From: Muribaculaceae bacterium
Lineage (GTDB): Bacteria > Bacteroidota > Bacteroidia > Bacteroidales > Muribaculaceae
DNA length: 52,437 nt
Reading direction: 5' to 3'
Assembly (NCBI GenBank): GCA_023662835.1
Contig: JAMPII010000001.1
Span: 368,927-421,363, forward strand
The notes under the pieces are model-generated. The model searched no databases and was not told where the DNA came from. It saw only the letters and a list, made by a program, of their open reading frames with translations. This document shows, one piece after another, positions 38,561 through 48,019 of this stretch. The translations under genes were made by a program, and so were the position numbers. Position 1 is the stretch's first letter. The number at the start of each line of letters is the position of its first letter.

Positions 38561-41500
38561 ATGCCGTCGATTCTCTACTACTCAATTTTAATATTGATGT
38601 TGGCAACGAATGTTGCGGTGATGGCCTATTCCCCCTCTTATTGGAAAGAAAATTCAGTGCTGGAAAAAGGTAAATGGGTGAAGGTGCGTGTCGACTCAAC
38701 CGGAATTCAGCAACTTACCTACAGCCGGCTTCAGCAGCTGGGCTTTGCTAATCCGCGGGAAGTGACCGTGTGGGGCTACAGCGGAGCCATGCTCACCGAC
38801 GACCGTTTCCGCAACGACATCCCCGACGATTTACCGCAGGTCGCCGCAGCGCATGTAGGCGACAAGCTGCTATTTTTTGGCGAAAACAGTACCGAATTGT
38901 CTCTCGACAAACTGGCACATCCTTCCCATAGTATAAACCCTTATTCCACAGCAGGCTACTATTTTCTTACCGACGGTCGGCCAGCCTTGGAGCCAAACAC
39001 AGTTCCATTCATACACTCCCAAACCCCGCAACAGCATTACGAACTTGCCGTTGCTGAGCGCGAACTGGTTAATCCGGGCGAAGCAGGAACGGCTTGGTTC
39101 GACCGCCCAATGGAAGATGACGCATCTTCGGTGAGCTACACATTCTCGCTGCCGCGCCATGCAAAGGACACTGATATCAGCATCACCTACTGCTGGGCGA
39201 AAGAGAAGGGCAATGCGCTCGAGCTGTCACTTACGGCCGAACCGAATTTAACGCTCAGCGGAACAACACGTAGCCGTGCAACAGGATCACAAAACCTTAA
39301 CTGGCGCACCGACAGCGCCCGCATTGTAGCTCCGGTATTGTTGGATGATTCTGTTCGCCTGAACTTCGCGCTGGTTCAATCCGCCCAAGGAATGTTTGCC
39401 GCAATCGATTGGATACGTGTTAAATATACGGCTGAAAATCGCCTAGACGCCGACTCCCAGATGCTAATGTTCGTGGGCAACGATATCATCCAGCCGCTAA
39501 GCATGCTCGCGCCCGATAATGTCCAGTTGTGGGACGTGACCTCCACATTGTCGGCCGACGGTGGTTTACATCGGCGTTTGGTTGCTTTCAATCCCGACGC
39601 AACGCTATTCACTCCCGTGGTTGAAGAGATGGTAACCCCCCAAAACCTTCACAGCCGACAACCGGCCGAAATGCTTATTATAGCAGCTCCCGAGCTGGTA
39701 GCGCAAGCCCAGGAGCTAGCCCGGATTCATCGCTTGACGCAAGGCATGAGCGTTGAAGTAGCTACCACAACGCAAGTGTACAACGAATATGGGTCAGGTT
39801 CGCCGTCGGCATATTCATTACGCCGTCTGGTGAAACATCGCCGCGACATTGCCGCAGATAAATTCAAATACGTATTGCTTTATGGAACAGGTAGCTATGA
39901 TAACCGTCATGCGCCCATACAGTCCACCGTTCCTACCTACCAATGCCATAACCCGATTTATCAGAACGACGAACGCCTCACTTATGGTACCGACATTTAT
40001 TACGTGATGCTTGATAACGCTTTCTCCTACAGCATAGCCCATAAGGAACCTCCCGTGCTGGCAATCGGCCGCATCCCCGCCGCCAACGCCTCAGAAGCTG
40101 CTACCTACAACGCTAAAGTAGCCAAATTCATGGGCAACACCGATGTAGTTGCCCTTTACGGCACTGCACTATTGTCGTGCGACCTCGGCGACGCAGGCGA
40201 GCACTCAACAATAGCCGACAGCCATGCCACACTACTTCAGAGCCTTGATGCCGGTACCGTAATCAACAAAGCATATTCCGATATGTTCCCTGCCAACGCC
40301 TCGAAATCGGACTCCCCGCTCGCCCGCCAGACGGTAATCAAACATATGCGTGACGGAATTGGACTTTTCAACTATGTAGGGCATGGCAGCGCCCATAACC
40401 TCGTTTCCAAGGCCGGATCAACATGGCTAAGCATCCCGCATCTGACCGGTTGTAACAACGCCCACCCTTATTTGGCAATGCTGTCAACCTGCAATGCAAT
40501 ATGTTTCGACCAGATTGATAACAGTATAGGCGCCGAGATATTGCTGCAACCCCGGGGCGGAGCAATTGCCGTTGTCGGCAACACACGCACATCAGTAAGC
40601 AGCTATAACCAGATTCATAACAACATGTTCTTGCGCGAGTATGCAGCACTAAGTCCCGGCGACACTTACGGTAAGCTGTGGCTGCGTGCAGCCACACGAT
40701 CAATGACTGCCAACCGAATGTCGAATTACGGTAGTATAAACACCATAAAATATCTCTTTCTTGGTGACCCAGCCTTGCAAGTGCCAGTACCGGAATCGAC
40801 TATCGATATGCGTTTGTCGGCCGACACCGTCCGGCCGCTGACTCCGCTCAAACTCAGCGGAAGGGTAAACGCTCCCGCGTTCAATGGAACCGTAACTGTT
40901 TCTCTCTACGCCGATTCCACGACAACGCTGCTGCTTGGCAGACACGAATCCGACCAAGCCGGTACTAAGGTCGTGTCTAACGCCCGCTTGCTTAATACAT
41001 CGGCTGCGCCCGTGTCGGAAAGCCAATTTTCGCTCGACATCATGCTTCCAGCCTCGGCTTTCGCCGACTCCACCACGAGCGCGCGCATCATTGCCAACGC
41101 TGTAGCAAACGACTCATCAACCATTTATCACGGCCGTTTGGCAACTGCCCGAGGCTTCATCGGAGGGCTAAAACTGGAGTCTGCACCGGTTAATGCCTCC
41201 ACGCTACAAACAGCTTCTATCACAGAATTCTATGTCGACGAAGATCAGCCCGTTGATGCCAGCCCGCGGTTTGTTGCCGCAATCGACGGTGGCGCCGCAG
41301 GGCTCAACGTTGGCCAAACCACACTCACCCCAGGCTGTGCGCTGTTCATCGATTCGAAACGTTGTGCCGATGCCCGCCTGATGCCTTTGGCCAACGGCAC
41401 GTGGACTCTGGACTACACCTCAACGCCGCTTTCCGATGGTCGACACACAGCTTTGCTGGCCATCACCGACAATACCGGAGCTACAGCGCATAAAGAGCTC

Positions 41501-41809
41501 TCGTTCATTGTCAGCAGCCGTGAAGCTTCCGCATTAATATCATCGCAAGCAACAGTGGCCCACGATGAAATCGAGTTTGCCATCAGCACTACAATTCAAT
41601 CGCCAACTGCGTTGTGCCTAATCGTGAGCGACGCCTCCGGCCAAACCGTTCACAACGCTCCGCTATTGGCCAACGACAGCAGCTACACTTGGAATCTCAA
41701 ATCCGACAAGGGGCGGCGAGTCCCTCCCGGACGCTATAGAGCATTCATACAATCAACTGACACAAGACTTTACGCCTCTTCGTCGGCCATTAGTTTTGTC
41801 GTCCTGTAA
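38561..41809 (+). CDS. porU: Type IX secretion system sortase PorU (C25 family)
   Basis: A 1082-residue gingipain-like cysteine peptidase. An N-terminal hydrophobic signal (about residues 4-23) is followed by a PorU-type N domain (WVKVRVDSTGIQQLTYSRLQQLGF, VTVWGYSGAMLTD). The C25 peptidase domain has the catalytic His608 in NYVGHGSAHN and Cys644 in LSTCNAICFD. Ig-like domains follow, ending with WNLKSDKGRRVPPGRYRAFIQ. PorU removes the C-terminal signals of T9SS cargo at the cell surface and attaches the cargo to lipopolysaccharide. No separate CTD signal was recognised. porV, usually nearby, is not in the window. It starts 13 bases after the FAH-fold gene. Confidence 0.85.
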   Translation: MPSILYYSILILMLATNVAVMAYSPSYWKENSVLEKGKWVKVRVDSTGIQQLTYSRLQQLGFANPREVTVWGYSGAMLTDDRFRNDIPDDLPQVAAAHVGDKLLFFGENSTELSLDKLAHPSHSINPYSTAGYYFLTDGRPALEPNTVPFIHSQTPQQHYELAVAERELVNPGEAGTAWFDRPMEDDASSVSYTFSLPRHAKDTDISITYCWAKEKGNALELSLTAEPNLTLSGTTRSRATGSQNLNWRTDSARIVAPVLLDDSVRLNFALVQSAQGMFAAIDWIRVKYTAENRLDADSQMLMFVGNDIIQPLSMLAPDNVQLWDVTSTLSADGGLHRRLVAFNPDATLFTPVVEEMVTPQNLHSRQPAEMLIIAAPELVAQAQELARIHRLTQGMSVEVATTTQVYNEYGSGSPSAYSLRRLVKHRRDIAADKFKYVLLYGTGSYDNRHAPIQSTVPTYQCHNPIYQNDERLTYGTDIYYVMLDNAFSYSIAHKEPPVLAIGRIPAANASEAATYNAKVAKFMGNTDVVALYGTALLSCDLGDAGEHSTIADSHATLLQSLDAGTVINKAYSDMFPANASKSDSPLARQTVIKHMRDGIGLFNYVGHGSAHNLVSKAGSTWLSIPHLTGCNNAHPYLAMLSTCNAICFDQIDNSIGAEILLQPRGGAIAVVGNTRTSVSSYNQIHNNMFLREYAALSPGDTYGKLWLRAATRSMTANRMSNYGSINTIKYLFLGDPALQVPVPESTIDMRLSADTVRPLTPLKLSGRVNAPAFNGTVTVSLYADSTTTLLLGRHESDQAGTKVVSNARLLNTSAAPVSESQFSLDIMLPASAFADSTTSARIIANAVANDSSTIYHGRLATARGFIGGLKLESAPVNASTLQTASITEFYVDEDQPVDASPRFVAAIDGGAAGLNVGQTTLTPGCALFIDSKRCADARLMPLANGTWTLDYTSTPLSDGRHTALLAITDNTGATAHKELSFIVSSREASALISSQATVAHDEIEFAISTTIQSPTALCLIVSDASGQTVHNAPLLANDSSYTWNLKSDKGRRVPPGRYRAFIQSTDTRLYASSSAISFVVL

Positions 41810-41922
41810 TCAACAACCTAAAATTAACTCCAGCAATAAAATAAAACTTTAATTAAAACGTTATAAATTTACGGAGAATTATCCGCGACTCTAGAGCATC
41901 ACCTATCATTATCTGCAGAAAT

Positions 41923-42729
41923 ATGAAAATTAAATCGTTTGCATTCGTCGTTGCAGCAGCCCTCGCGTTGAGTTCCTGCAACAGTGCGAAAACAAATCTC
42001 ACCTACTTCGAAGGCCTGAAAGAAACTACAGCCGAAACTGCCATCGGCAATAACGATTTTAGTGTCAAAATAGTGCCTGACGATGAGCTGCTTATCACAG
42101 TCACATCGACCGACATGGAGGCAACTGCCGAATTCAATATCCCACTGTCGAACCCCGCCTTCAACAGTCAGTTGATCGACGCCGCACAGCCACGCCAGCA
42201 AACATACATCGTGAATTCGAATGGCGACATCGACTTTCCCCGTATCGGCAAGATTCATGTTGCGGGAATGACCACCGAGCAACTTGCCGAAAAATTGAAA
42301 ACCGACATATCAAAATATGCCGTCGACCCAAATGTGAAAGTGTTGTTGGCAAACTTCCATGTCAATGTGCTGGGCGAGGTGACAAAACCCGGTGTTCAGG
42401 CTATTACAACCGAACGCTACTCGCTGCTCGACGCGCTGGCAAATGCAAGCGACTTGACCCCCTACGGTGAACGCTCGTCGGTTTTGCTTATCCGCGAGGA
42501 AAATGGAAAGAAAACAGTTCACCGGTTCAACCTTAACGACCCCGAAACCCTTAAATCACCCTATTTTTATCTGCAACAGAACGACGTTGTTTATGTCGAA
42601 CCAAACGCAATCCGGAAGGATAACGCCAAATACAACCAGAATAACTCATACAAACTGTCGGTGATTTCAACCGTTGTGAGCGCTGCCTCGATCATCGCTT
42701 CGATGGTGATTGCGCTAACTGTTAAATAA
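41923..42729 (+). CDS. Polysaccharide export lipoprotein, Wza family
   Basis: A 268-residue outer-membrane auxiliary protein for capsule or exopolysaccharide export. The lipoprotein signal is MKIKSFAFVVAAALALSSC with Cys19 as the lipidated residue. The Poly_export domain is at about 48-130 (VKIVPDDELLITVTSTD, GDIDFPRIGKIHVAGMTTEQL), followed by a SLBB domain at about 145-215 (VNVLGEVTKPGVQAITTERYSLLDALANASDLT). A C-terminal hydrophobic helix (about 243-267) may cross the outer membrane as in Wza. It opens a five-gene unit. The 113-base gap before it contains TAAATTTA (41864-41871), near the -7 consensus, without a spaced -33 box. Confidence 0.9.
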   Translation: MKIKSFAFVVAAALALSSCNSAKTNLTYFEGLKETTAETAIGNNDFSVKIVPDDELLITVTSTDMEATAEFNIPLSNPAFNSQLIDAAQPRQQTYIVNSNGDIDFPRIGKIHVAGMTTEQLAEKLKTDISKYAVDPNVKVLLANFHVNVLGEVTKPGVQAITTERYSLLDALANASDLTPYGERSSVLLIREENGKKTVHRFNLNDPETLKSPYFYLQQNDVVYVEPNAIRKDNAKYNQNNSYKLSVISTVVSAASIIASMVIALTVK

Positions 42730-42748
42730 TCTGCTAACTATAACCTGT

Positions 42749-45010
42749 ATGGATAACAATAAAGTTCCCGAGACAAAACAACGTCAAACCGATTTCACCG
42801 ATTTGCTGCGCTCCTATATGGATCGCTGGCCCCTGTTTCTGGTGTCGGTGATAGCGTTCGTTATTATAGGCGCGGTTTACTGCTACATGCGCACAACACG
42901 TTTCGAAGTGCAGGCAAACGTGCTTATCACCGACGACGATAAGGAGGCCGACCTGATGCGCGCTGCCGGCTTGTCCGACCTGTTCAGCGCAAATGCTTCG
43001 GCCGATGCCGAGCTGGAAATCATAAAATCGTTCACCCTTTACCGGAACGTTGTTCAACAACTGGGCCTGAACACAAGATATGTCATCCGCCACAATATTC
43101 TAAAACGCCAGATAGTTTACGATGACACCCCTTTGCGTCTTATCCTCCCCGACCAGCTCCCCGACACACTAATCGGGAATCTGCATTTCAAAGTGCGCAT
43201 CGACAAAAAAGGCCTGACCTCGGTGAAGGTTTACAACCTGAAGAAAAAGAAAGTATACCAAAAGAACGACCTTACTCTGCCGGCAACGCTGGCCACACCA
43301 TATGGCGATTTCCGTCTGGAAACAACCCCCGACTTCAAAAGCGGCAAGGCATTGGCAATGAGCATATGGGCCTTTAGCTACGACGCAGCTGCCGAAAATC
43401 TACAAAAAGAGGTTCGCTGCTTCACCCCCAGCAAGAAAGCCGACGTCATCACCGTAGCCTATCTCGCAAGCGACGTTGCCCAAGGTAAAAAAATTGTAAA
43501 CGAAATTGTCGACGAATATAACGATCGCGGTATCGAGCAGAGCCGCAAGAAAGCCCGCAAGATTGCCGAGTTTATCGATGAACGTCTTGCGTCGCTATCA
43601 ACCGAACTGGCTTCAACCGAACTCGACGCCGAGCAGTTCAAAAAGAAAAACAACCTCACCAATCTGTCGGCCGATGCCGAATATATGATGACAAAGCGCG
43701 GTCAAGTTGAGGTTAAGCTCTTCGAGGCTGAAAGCTCGTTGGCATCGCTCGAATTAACCCGCCAGATGCTCGCAAACCCCGACGAGCGCGACGCAATGCT
43801 TCCAATCCCCCCTGCCGTAGCCTCCGCCGGAAATATAATTGAGGATTACAACAAGATGATTCTGAAGCGAATGCAGCTCGAAAAAACTGCCAAGCCAACC
43901 AATACATCGCTCATTATTCTCAACGACCGCATTGAGGCCCTGCGCAAAAACATCTTCACAACCCTCGACAAAGCTATCGAAACTGCAAAGCTCCAGCTCA
44001 AAGAACTCAAAACCACCAATTCGGCCGGGCAGGCTAAACTCAGTCAAGTGCCCCGCCAGGAACGCGAATATCTCGACATAGCTCGCCAGCAGGAGATTCA
44101 GCAGTCGCTCTATCTGTTCATGCTCCGCGAGCGCGAGCAAACAAACATGCGTATCGCAAACGCCCTGCCAAAAGGTCAAATTATCGACCGCGCTTACTCC
44201 AAAATAAAGCCCAGCGGGCTTGGCAATGCCGTGATGATCATCCTGTTTGCGCTAATTGGCGTGATTGCCGTGCCGGTGGTGCTCTATTTCCGCGACCTGT
44301 TGCGCAACCACGTAAACACAGCCGACGAGTTGAAGAAACTGACCTCATTCCCCGTAATTGGCCAGATACCAGCCGAGAAGGATAACAAAGAACAAGTCGA
44401 CGAAGATTTCGTTGGTCTGGCTACATCGTTGAAACACAACGCTCACCAGCAAGTCAACCGCGTTATTGCAGTAACAGCGGCAGCAAAGGGTCAGGGCGCT
44501 TCGTTCACCGCCGCCAACCTAGCCGCAGCCTACGCCTCGATGGGCCATTCTGTCGTGCTGCTCGAACTTAACTTCCGCGACCCACAGCTGGCTGCAACCC
44601 AAGGCGCAAAAGCCGCTGCAGGTCCGGCTCAATATCTTGCCGGCCTGGCCGACAAATTACTTCCAACTGCGGCGAAAAGCACTTCAGGCTACGACGTCAT
44701 CCCTGCCGAAACAGCCGTACGCAACCCGGCGCTATTGCTAGCCAAGGAACGTATGAACGATTTGATTAACGAGCTAACCGCACGTTACGACTATGTAATC
44801 ATCGACGCAGCTTCAATCGACTTCGCTTCCGACGTGATTTCCATTGCCGCCCACACCAATTCATTGCTGATAGTTGTCCGCGCCGGTGTAACAACCCTCG
44901 CCCAGATACGCCGCATCAACGCATTCGTTCGCGACAATGCTCTCGACAATGCCGAACTGGTTGTTGACGGCACCAAGCCTCCGTACAAAATATTTGGGAT
45001 AACTATCTAA
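42749..45010 (+). CDS. Wzc-like polysaccharide co-polymerase with degenerate kinase domain
   Basis: A 753-residue inner-membrane protein. The Wzz domain has two membrane helices (about 28-49 and 490-513) around a long coiled coil. The cytoplasmic part (about 560-753) has the fold of a bacterial tyrosine kinase, but its ATP site is altered: the P-loop reads AKGQGASF at 579-586 with Ala584 in place of Lys; the Walker A' acids are Glu606 and Asn608 (LLELNFRDP) instead of Asp-x-Asp; and the C terminus (GTKPPYKIFGITI) has no tyrosine cluster. Nucleotide codons confirm GCT at position 584. It therefore should not autophosphorylate, although the reading frame is intact. It likely acts as a chain-length or structural partner of the Wza protein. 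Confidence 0.85.
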   Translation: MDNNKVPETKQRQTDFTDLLRSYMDRWPLFLVSVIAFVIIGAVYCYMRTTRFEVQANVLITDDDKEADLMRAAGLSDLFSANASADAELEIIKSFTLYRNVVQQLGLNTRYVIRHNILKRQIVYDDTPLRLILPDQLPDTLIGNLHFKVRIDKKGLTSVKVYNLKKKKVYQKNDLTLPATLATPYGDFRLETTPDFKSGKALAMSIWAFSYDAAAENLQKEVRCFTPSKKADVITVAYLASDVAQGKKIVNEIVDEYNDRGIEQSRKKARKIAEFIDERLASLSTELASTELDAEQFKKKNNLTNLSADAEYMMTKRGQVEVKLFEAESSLASLELTRQMLANPDERDAMLPIPPAVASAGNIIEDYNKMILKRMQLEKTAKPTNTSLIILNDRIEALRKNIFTTLDKAIETAKLQLKELKTTNSAGQAKLSQVPRQEREYLDIARQQEIQQSLYLFMLREREQTNMRIANALPKGQIIDRAYSKIKPSGLGNAVMIILFALIGVIAVPVVLYFRDLLRNHVNTADELKKLTSFPVIGQIPAEKDNKEQVDEDFVGLATSLKHNAHQQVNRVIAVTAAAKGQGASFTAANLAAAYASMGHSVVLLELNFRDPQLAATQGAKAAAGPAQYLAGLADKLLPTAAKSTSGYDVIPAETAVRNPALLLAKERMNDLINELTARYDYVIIDAASIDFASDVISIAAHTNSLLIVVRAGVTTLAQIRRINAFVRDNALDNAELVVDGTKPPYKIFGITI

Positions 45011-45017
45011 CAAACAA

Positions 45018-45659
45018 ATGTCGTCCGGCGATAATAACAGCAACAGCTTGGCCAAATCACTGCTCTCAGCTGTGATTACGCCCCTGTCGTATATCTACAG
45101 TCCCGAGCTTCACAACTGGCTTAAACGGCTGGGAAACGTTGCGTATTCTTGCTGGATACGACGCCGGTTCCGACAAGCAAAAGGAGTGTCGTTCTGCCGC
45201 GGCCTCAGCATGGCCGGAGGCCATTGTATCACGATAGGCGAAGGCTCCGGGCTTGGATACAACGGGGTGCTTCAGGCATGGACGTGCCGCGACAACGCCA
45301 CGTTCTCACCCTCCATATCCATTGGACGCAACTGCTGGATAGGCGACAACTTCAATATCAACGCAATCAACTCGATAAGCATAGGCGACGGCGTTCTAAC
45401 CGGGCGTTACGTCACCATAATCGACAATTCCCACGGCGACTTGTCGGCCGAATCTCTAGCTCTTCCCCCGTTGTTGCGGTGCCCGGTATCGAAAGGACCC
45501 GTCGTGATCGGCGACAACGTGTGGCTCGGCGACAAAGTGACCATACTGGCCGGCGTTACTATCGGACGCGGAGCCGTCGTAGCTGCAAATTCGGTTGTTA
45601 CCCACAACGTTGAACCTAACACCTGCGTGGCCGGATGCCCCGCAAAACCAATAAGATAA
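45018..45659 (+). CDS. Hexapeptide-repeat acyltransferase
   Basis: A 213-residue left-handed beta-helix protein related to serine O-acetyltransferase/maltose O-acetyltransferase types. Hexapeptide repeats run from about residue 75 (ITIGEGSGLGYNG) through SIGRNCWIGDNFNINAINSISIGDGV to VVIGDNVWLGDKVTILAGVTIGRGAVVAANSVVTHNV, ending with the conserved VAGCPAKPIR. The catalytic His candidate is in IIDNSHGDLS. It most likely acetylates a sugar of the exported polysaccharide. Start 7 bases after the Wzc-like gene; a polar N-terminal segment precedes the first helix. Confidence 0.85.
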   Translation: MSSGDNNSNSLAKSLLSAVITPLSYIYSPELHNWLKRLGNVAYSCWIRRRFRQAKGVSFCRGLSMAGGHCITIGEGSGLGYNGVLQAWTCRDNATFSPSISIGRNCWIGDNFNINAINSISIGDGVLTGRYVTIIDNSHGDLSAESLALPPLLRCPVSKGPVVIGDNVWLGDKVTILAGVTIGRGAVVAANSVVTHNVEPNTCVAGCPAKPIR

Positions 45660-45662
45660 GCA

Positions 45663-46817
45663 ATGGCACTAAATATTTTCGTTGTAGTAACGCTCATATT
45701 GCTCTGGCAATTCTATCGCAGCGGATTCGAGCGAATCAGCTGCATAGATGCTATTTTTGCCTGCATGTGGGTGCTGTTCTCAATCGAAAATTATGTTACC
45801 AACGACTACTACGGCTACTGCACCGGATTCTACGATGAGTCGGCACATGTTATCTGGGAGCCGCTCTACACCTTTCTTGTCGAGCTGTGCAACCCCATGG
45901 GCTACGTAGCTTTCAACTCATGCGTGGCTGCCTTTGAGATGTTCACACTCTGCTACATGTTCAAGCGCTTCTGTCCCAAAAGGTACCTTTGGTTCGGGCT
46001 GCTTATTTTCATCTGCGACATGTCGAACATGATGACATACATGTGTCTCAAACGCCAATTCTTTGCCCAGATGGCAGCAATGTGGACTCTCTATTTTATG
46101 ATTGGCTCCGAAAACAAACGCCGCTATCTGTGGGCCATAGTAGCATTCCTTTGCGCAATCAACATCCACTCCTCGGCCTACATAGCACTGCTCTATTTTG
46201 TGCTGCCGCTAGTGCGCGGACGCATGGGTTATAAAAGCGGTATTGTGGCAACCCTGCTTCTGGCCGGGTGTATGACCTTCCAGCTGTCGGGTTATTCCGA
46301 CATGCTGACCATGGCCTTCGAGTACACCCAAGGAAACGACTCCGACCGCTACGGCGTATACATCGAAAACATGGAGGACCTGCAGGGCGACTATGGCGTC
46401 GGCGTAGTGCAGACAGCCTTCCAGTTCTTCCTGCTCATAATGCTCATAGCCTACAACAAGCGCGTGACGCAGGTTCAGTACTGGCTCTTCCTGATGTCAA
46501 TTACAGGCATCATGTTGTTATCGCTGCTCGTCGGCGACCTGTTCCGATTATCAATGTATTTTTCGATTGCAAATTTCTTTACAATACCCGCGTTACTCGA
46601 CACACTTGATCAACCTTTGGCTTCTTTGCGGCAGAAGGCTCTGTACCTGTTTTTGCTGCTCTGTTCGCTGGCAATTGCCGGCAAAAGCTACTACAACACC
46701 ATGACCGGCATGAAGGTGACATATCTGACAGCCCCATTTAAGGATTTCCCCACAATTTTCCACGAGGCCGTCAACCCAAGCAACTACGACTTCGACGGAA
46801 CGCGCGAAATATATTAA
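45663..46817 (+). CDS. EpsG-like polysaccharide polymerase
   Basis: A 384-residue integral membrane protein with about ten hydrophobic segments. The pattern resembles the EpsG/Wzy-like polymerase family: a conserved acidic/aromatic outer loop (NDYYGYCTGFYDESAHVIWEPLYTFLVELC) and FKRFCPKRYLWFGLLIF, with LKRQFFAQMAAMWTLYF and INIHSSAYIALLYF (the usual RQ and H motifs of this family). It would join repeat units at the periplasmic face. Starts 3 bases after the acyltransferase and ends 2 bases before the WbsX gene. Assignment rests on membrane topology and these motifs. Confidence 0.75.
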   Translation: MALNIFVVVTLILLWQFYRSGFERISCIDAIFACMWVLFSIENYVTNDYYGYCTGFYDESAHVIWEPLYTFLVELCNPMGYVAFNSCVAAFEMFTLCYMFKRFCPKRYLWFGLLIFICDMSNMMTYMCLKRQFFAQMAAMWTLYFMIGSENKRRYLWAIVAFLCAINIHSSAYIALLYFVLPLVRGRMGYKSGIVATLLLAGCMTFQLSGYSDMLTMAFEYTQGNDSDRYGVYIENMEDLQGDYGVGVVQTAFQFFLLIMLIAYNKRVTQVQYWLFLMSITGIMLLSLLVGDLFRLSMYFSIANFFTIPALLDTLDQPLASLRQKALYLFLLLCSLAIAGKSYYNTMTGMKVTYLTAPFKDFPTIFHEAVNPSNYDFDGTREIY

Positions 46818-46819
46818 CT

Positions 46820-47923
46820 ATGGAAGCTCGAATTATAGCAATGTATCTGCCGCAATATCACCCCGTTGCGGAAAATAATAAATACTGGGGGCCGGGATTC
46901 ACGGAATGGAACAACGTTGTAAAGGCACGCCCTCTTTTCCCCGGTCACTTCCAGCCAAAACTGCCGGCCGATTTAGGCTTCTACGACCTGCGTCTACCAG
47001 AAACACGCCAGGCTCAGGCCGATATGGCACGTCAGGCCGGCGTTGAAGGTTTCATGTACTGGCACTATTGGTTCGGCGACGGGAAAATGGTGCTCGAGCG
47101 CCCGCTGGAGGAGGTGATTGAATCGGGAAAACCCGACTTTCCGTTCTGTATCGGCTGGGCAAACCATTCATGGACAAACAAAACATGGACAAAAGGTAAA
47201 ACCTTCACCCGCGATGCCATGATTTTCGAACAGCGCTACCCTGGTATAGACGACTATGTAGCGCATTTCAACTACTGCCTTAAAGCCTTCAAAGACAAAC
47301 GCTACATAACCGTCGACGGAAAACCATTGTTCTACATCTGGGTGCCATACGACTTCCCCGATGTGCCGGCATTCCTGAACCTTTGGCGCAAATTGGCTGT
47401 CGAGGCTGGATTCCCAGGAATGCATTTCGTGGCCACACGCAACGCCCATTCACCTTATTCAGTCGAGGACATGCTCGCTATGGGTTACGATGCCGTTAAT
47501 AATTGCAACTACAACATGTGGCGAGCCGAATGTAAGGTACGTCATTCAGTAATCTTCAAACGAGGCCTGTATTTCCTTTCCGACAAGTTGAACCTTCCCC
47601 TGCAGTGCTTCAACTACAAGAACATAATCAAATGGCTAACCGACGATTATGACTATCGTAACGACGTTTATCCAACGATACTCCCCGGCTACGACCGCTC
47701 ACCCCGCGCTGGAAAACGAGCCCAGATATACTATAACAACACCCCCGAACTGTTTTCCCGCCACGTGGCCGATGTGCTTGAGCATGTGAAGGACAAACCC
47801 TCGCAGCATAAAATAATCTTTCTTAAATCGTGGAACGAATGGGGCGAGGGCAACTATATAGAACCCGACTGCCGCTACGGTCACGCCTATCTCGATGCGC
47901 TGAAGCAGCAGCTGCAACGCTGA
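46820..47923 (+). CDS. WbsX-family (GH99-like) polysaccharide protein
   Basis: A 367-residue protein of the WbsX/glycosyltransferase-associated GH99-like family, common in O-antigen and exopolysaccharide loci. The family start ARIIAMYLPQYHPVAENNKYWGPGFTEWNNV is complete, followed by GVEGFMYWHYWFGDGKMVLERPL, FCIGWANHSWTNKTW, and the C-terminal FLKSWNEWGEGNYIEPD. No signal peptide, so cytoplasmic. The exact reaction in polysaccharide synthesis is not established for the family. Last gene of the export unit; no rho-independent terminator is seen after it. Confidence 0.88.
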   Translation: MEARIIAMYLPQYHPVAENNKYWGPGFTEWNNVVKARPLFPGHFQPKLPADLGFYDLRLPETRQAQADMARQAGVEGFMYWHYWFGDGKMVLERPLEEVIESGKPDFPFCIGWANHSWTNKTWTKGKTFTRDAMIFEQRYPGIDDYVAHFNYCLKAFKDKRYITVDGKPLFYIWVPYDFPDVPAFLNLWRKLAVEAGFPGMHFVATRNAHSPYSVEDMLAMGYDAVNNCNYNMWRAECKVRHSVIFKRGLYFLSDKLNLPLQCFNYKNIIKWLTDDYDYRNDVYPTILPGYDRSPRAGKRAQIYYNNTPELFSRHVADVLEHVKDKPSQHKIIFLKSWNEWGEGNYIEPDCRYGHAYLDALKQQLQR

Positions 47924-47943
47924 TGCTGTTAACAAACAAAGAA

Positions 47944-47973
47944 CCCTGAAATTTTATGATATGGGGCCTTAAA
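47944..47973 (+). repeat. Dispersed repeat, copy 2
   Basis: The 22-base core (47944-47965) is identical to copies 1 and 3; the right part diverges by one substitution and one extra T. It lies 20 bases after the WbsX stop and ends 46 bases before the porin ATG, in the same orientation as copy 1 relative to its downstream gene. With copy 3 it forms an inverted pair around the porin gene. Confidence 0.85.
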
Positions 47974-48019
47974 CAAATTGGCAGTGGTGGTGTTAATACT
48001 ACATATAACTCATCACATT

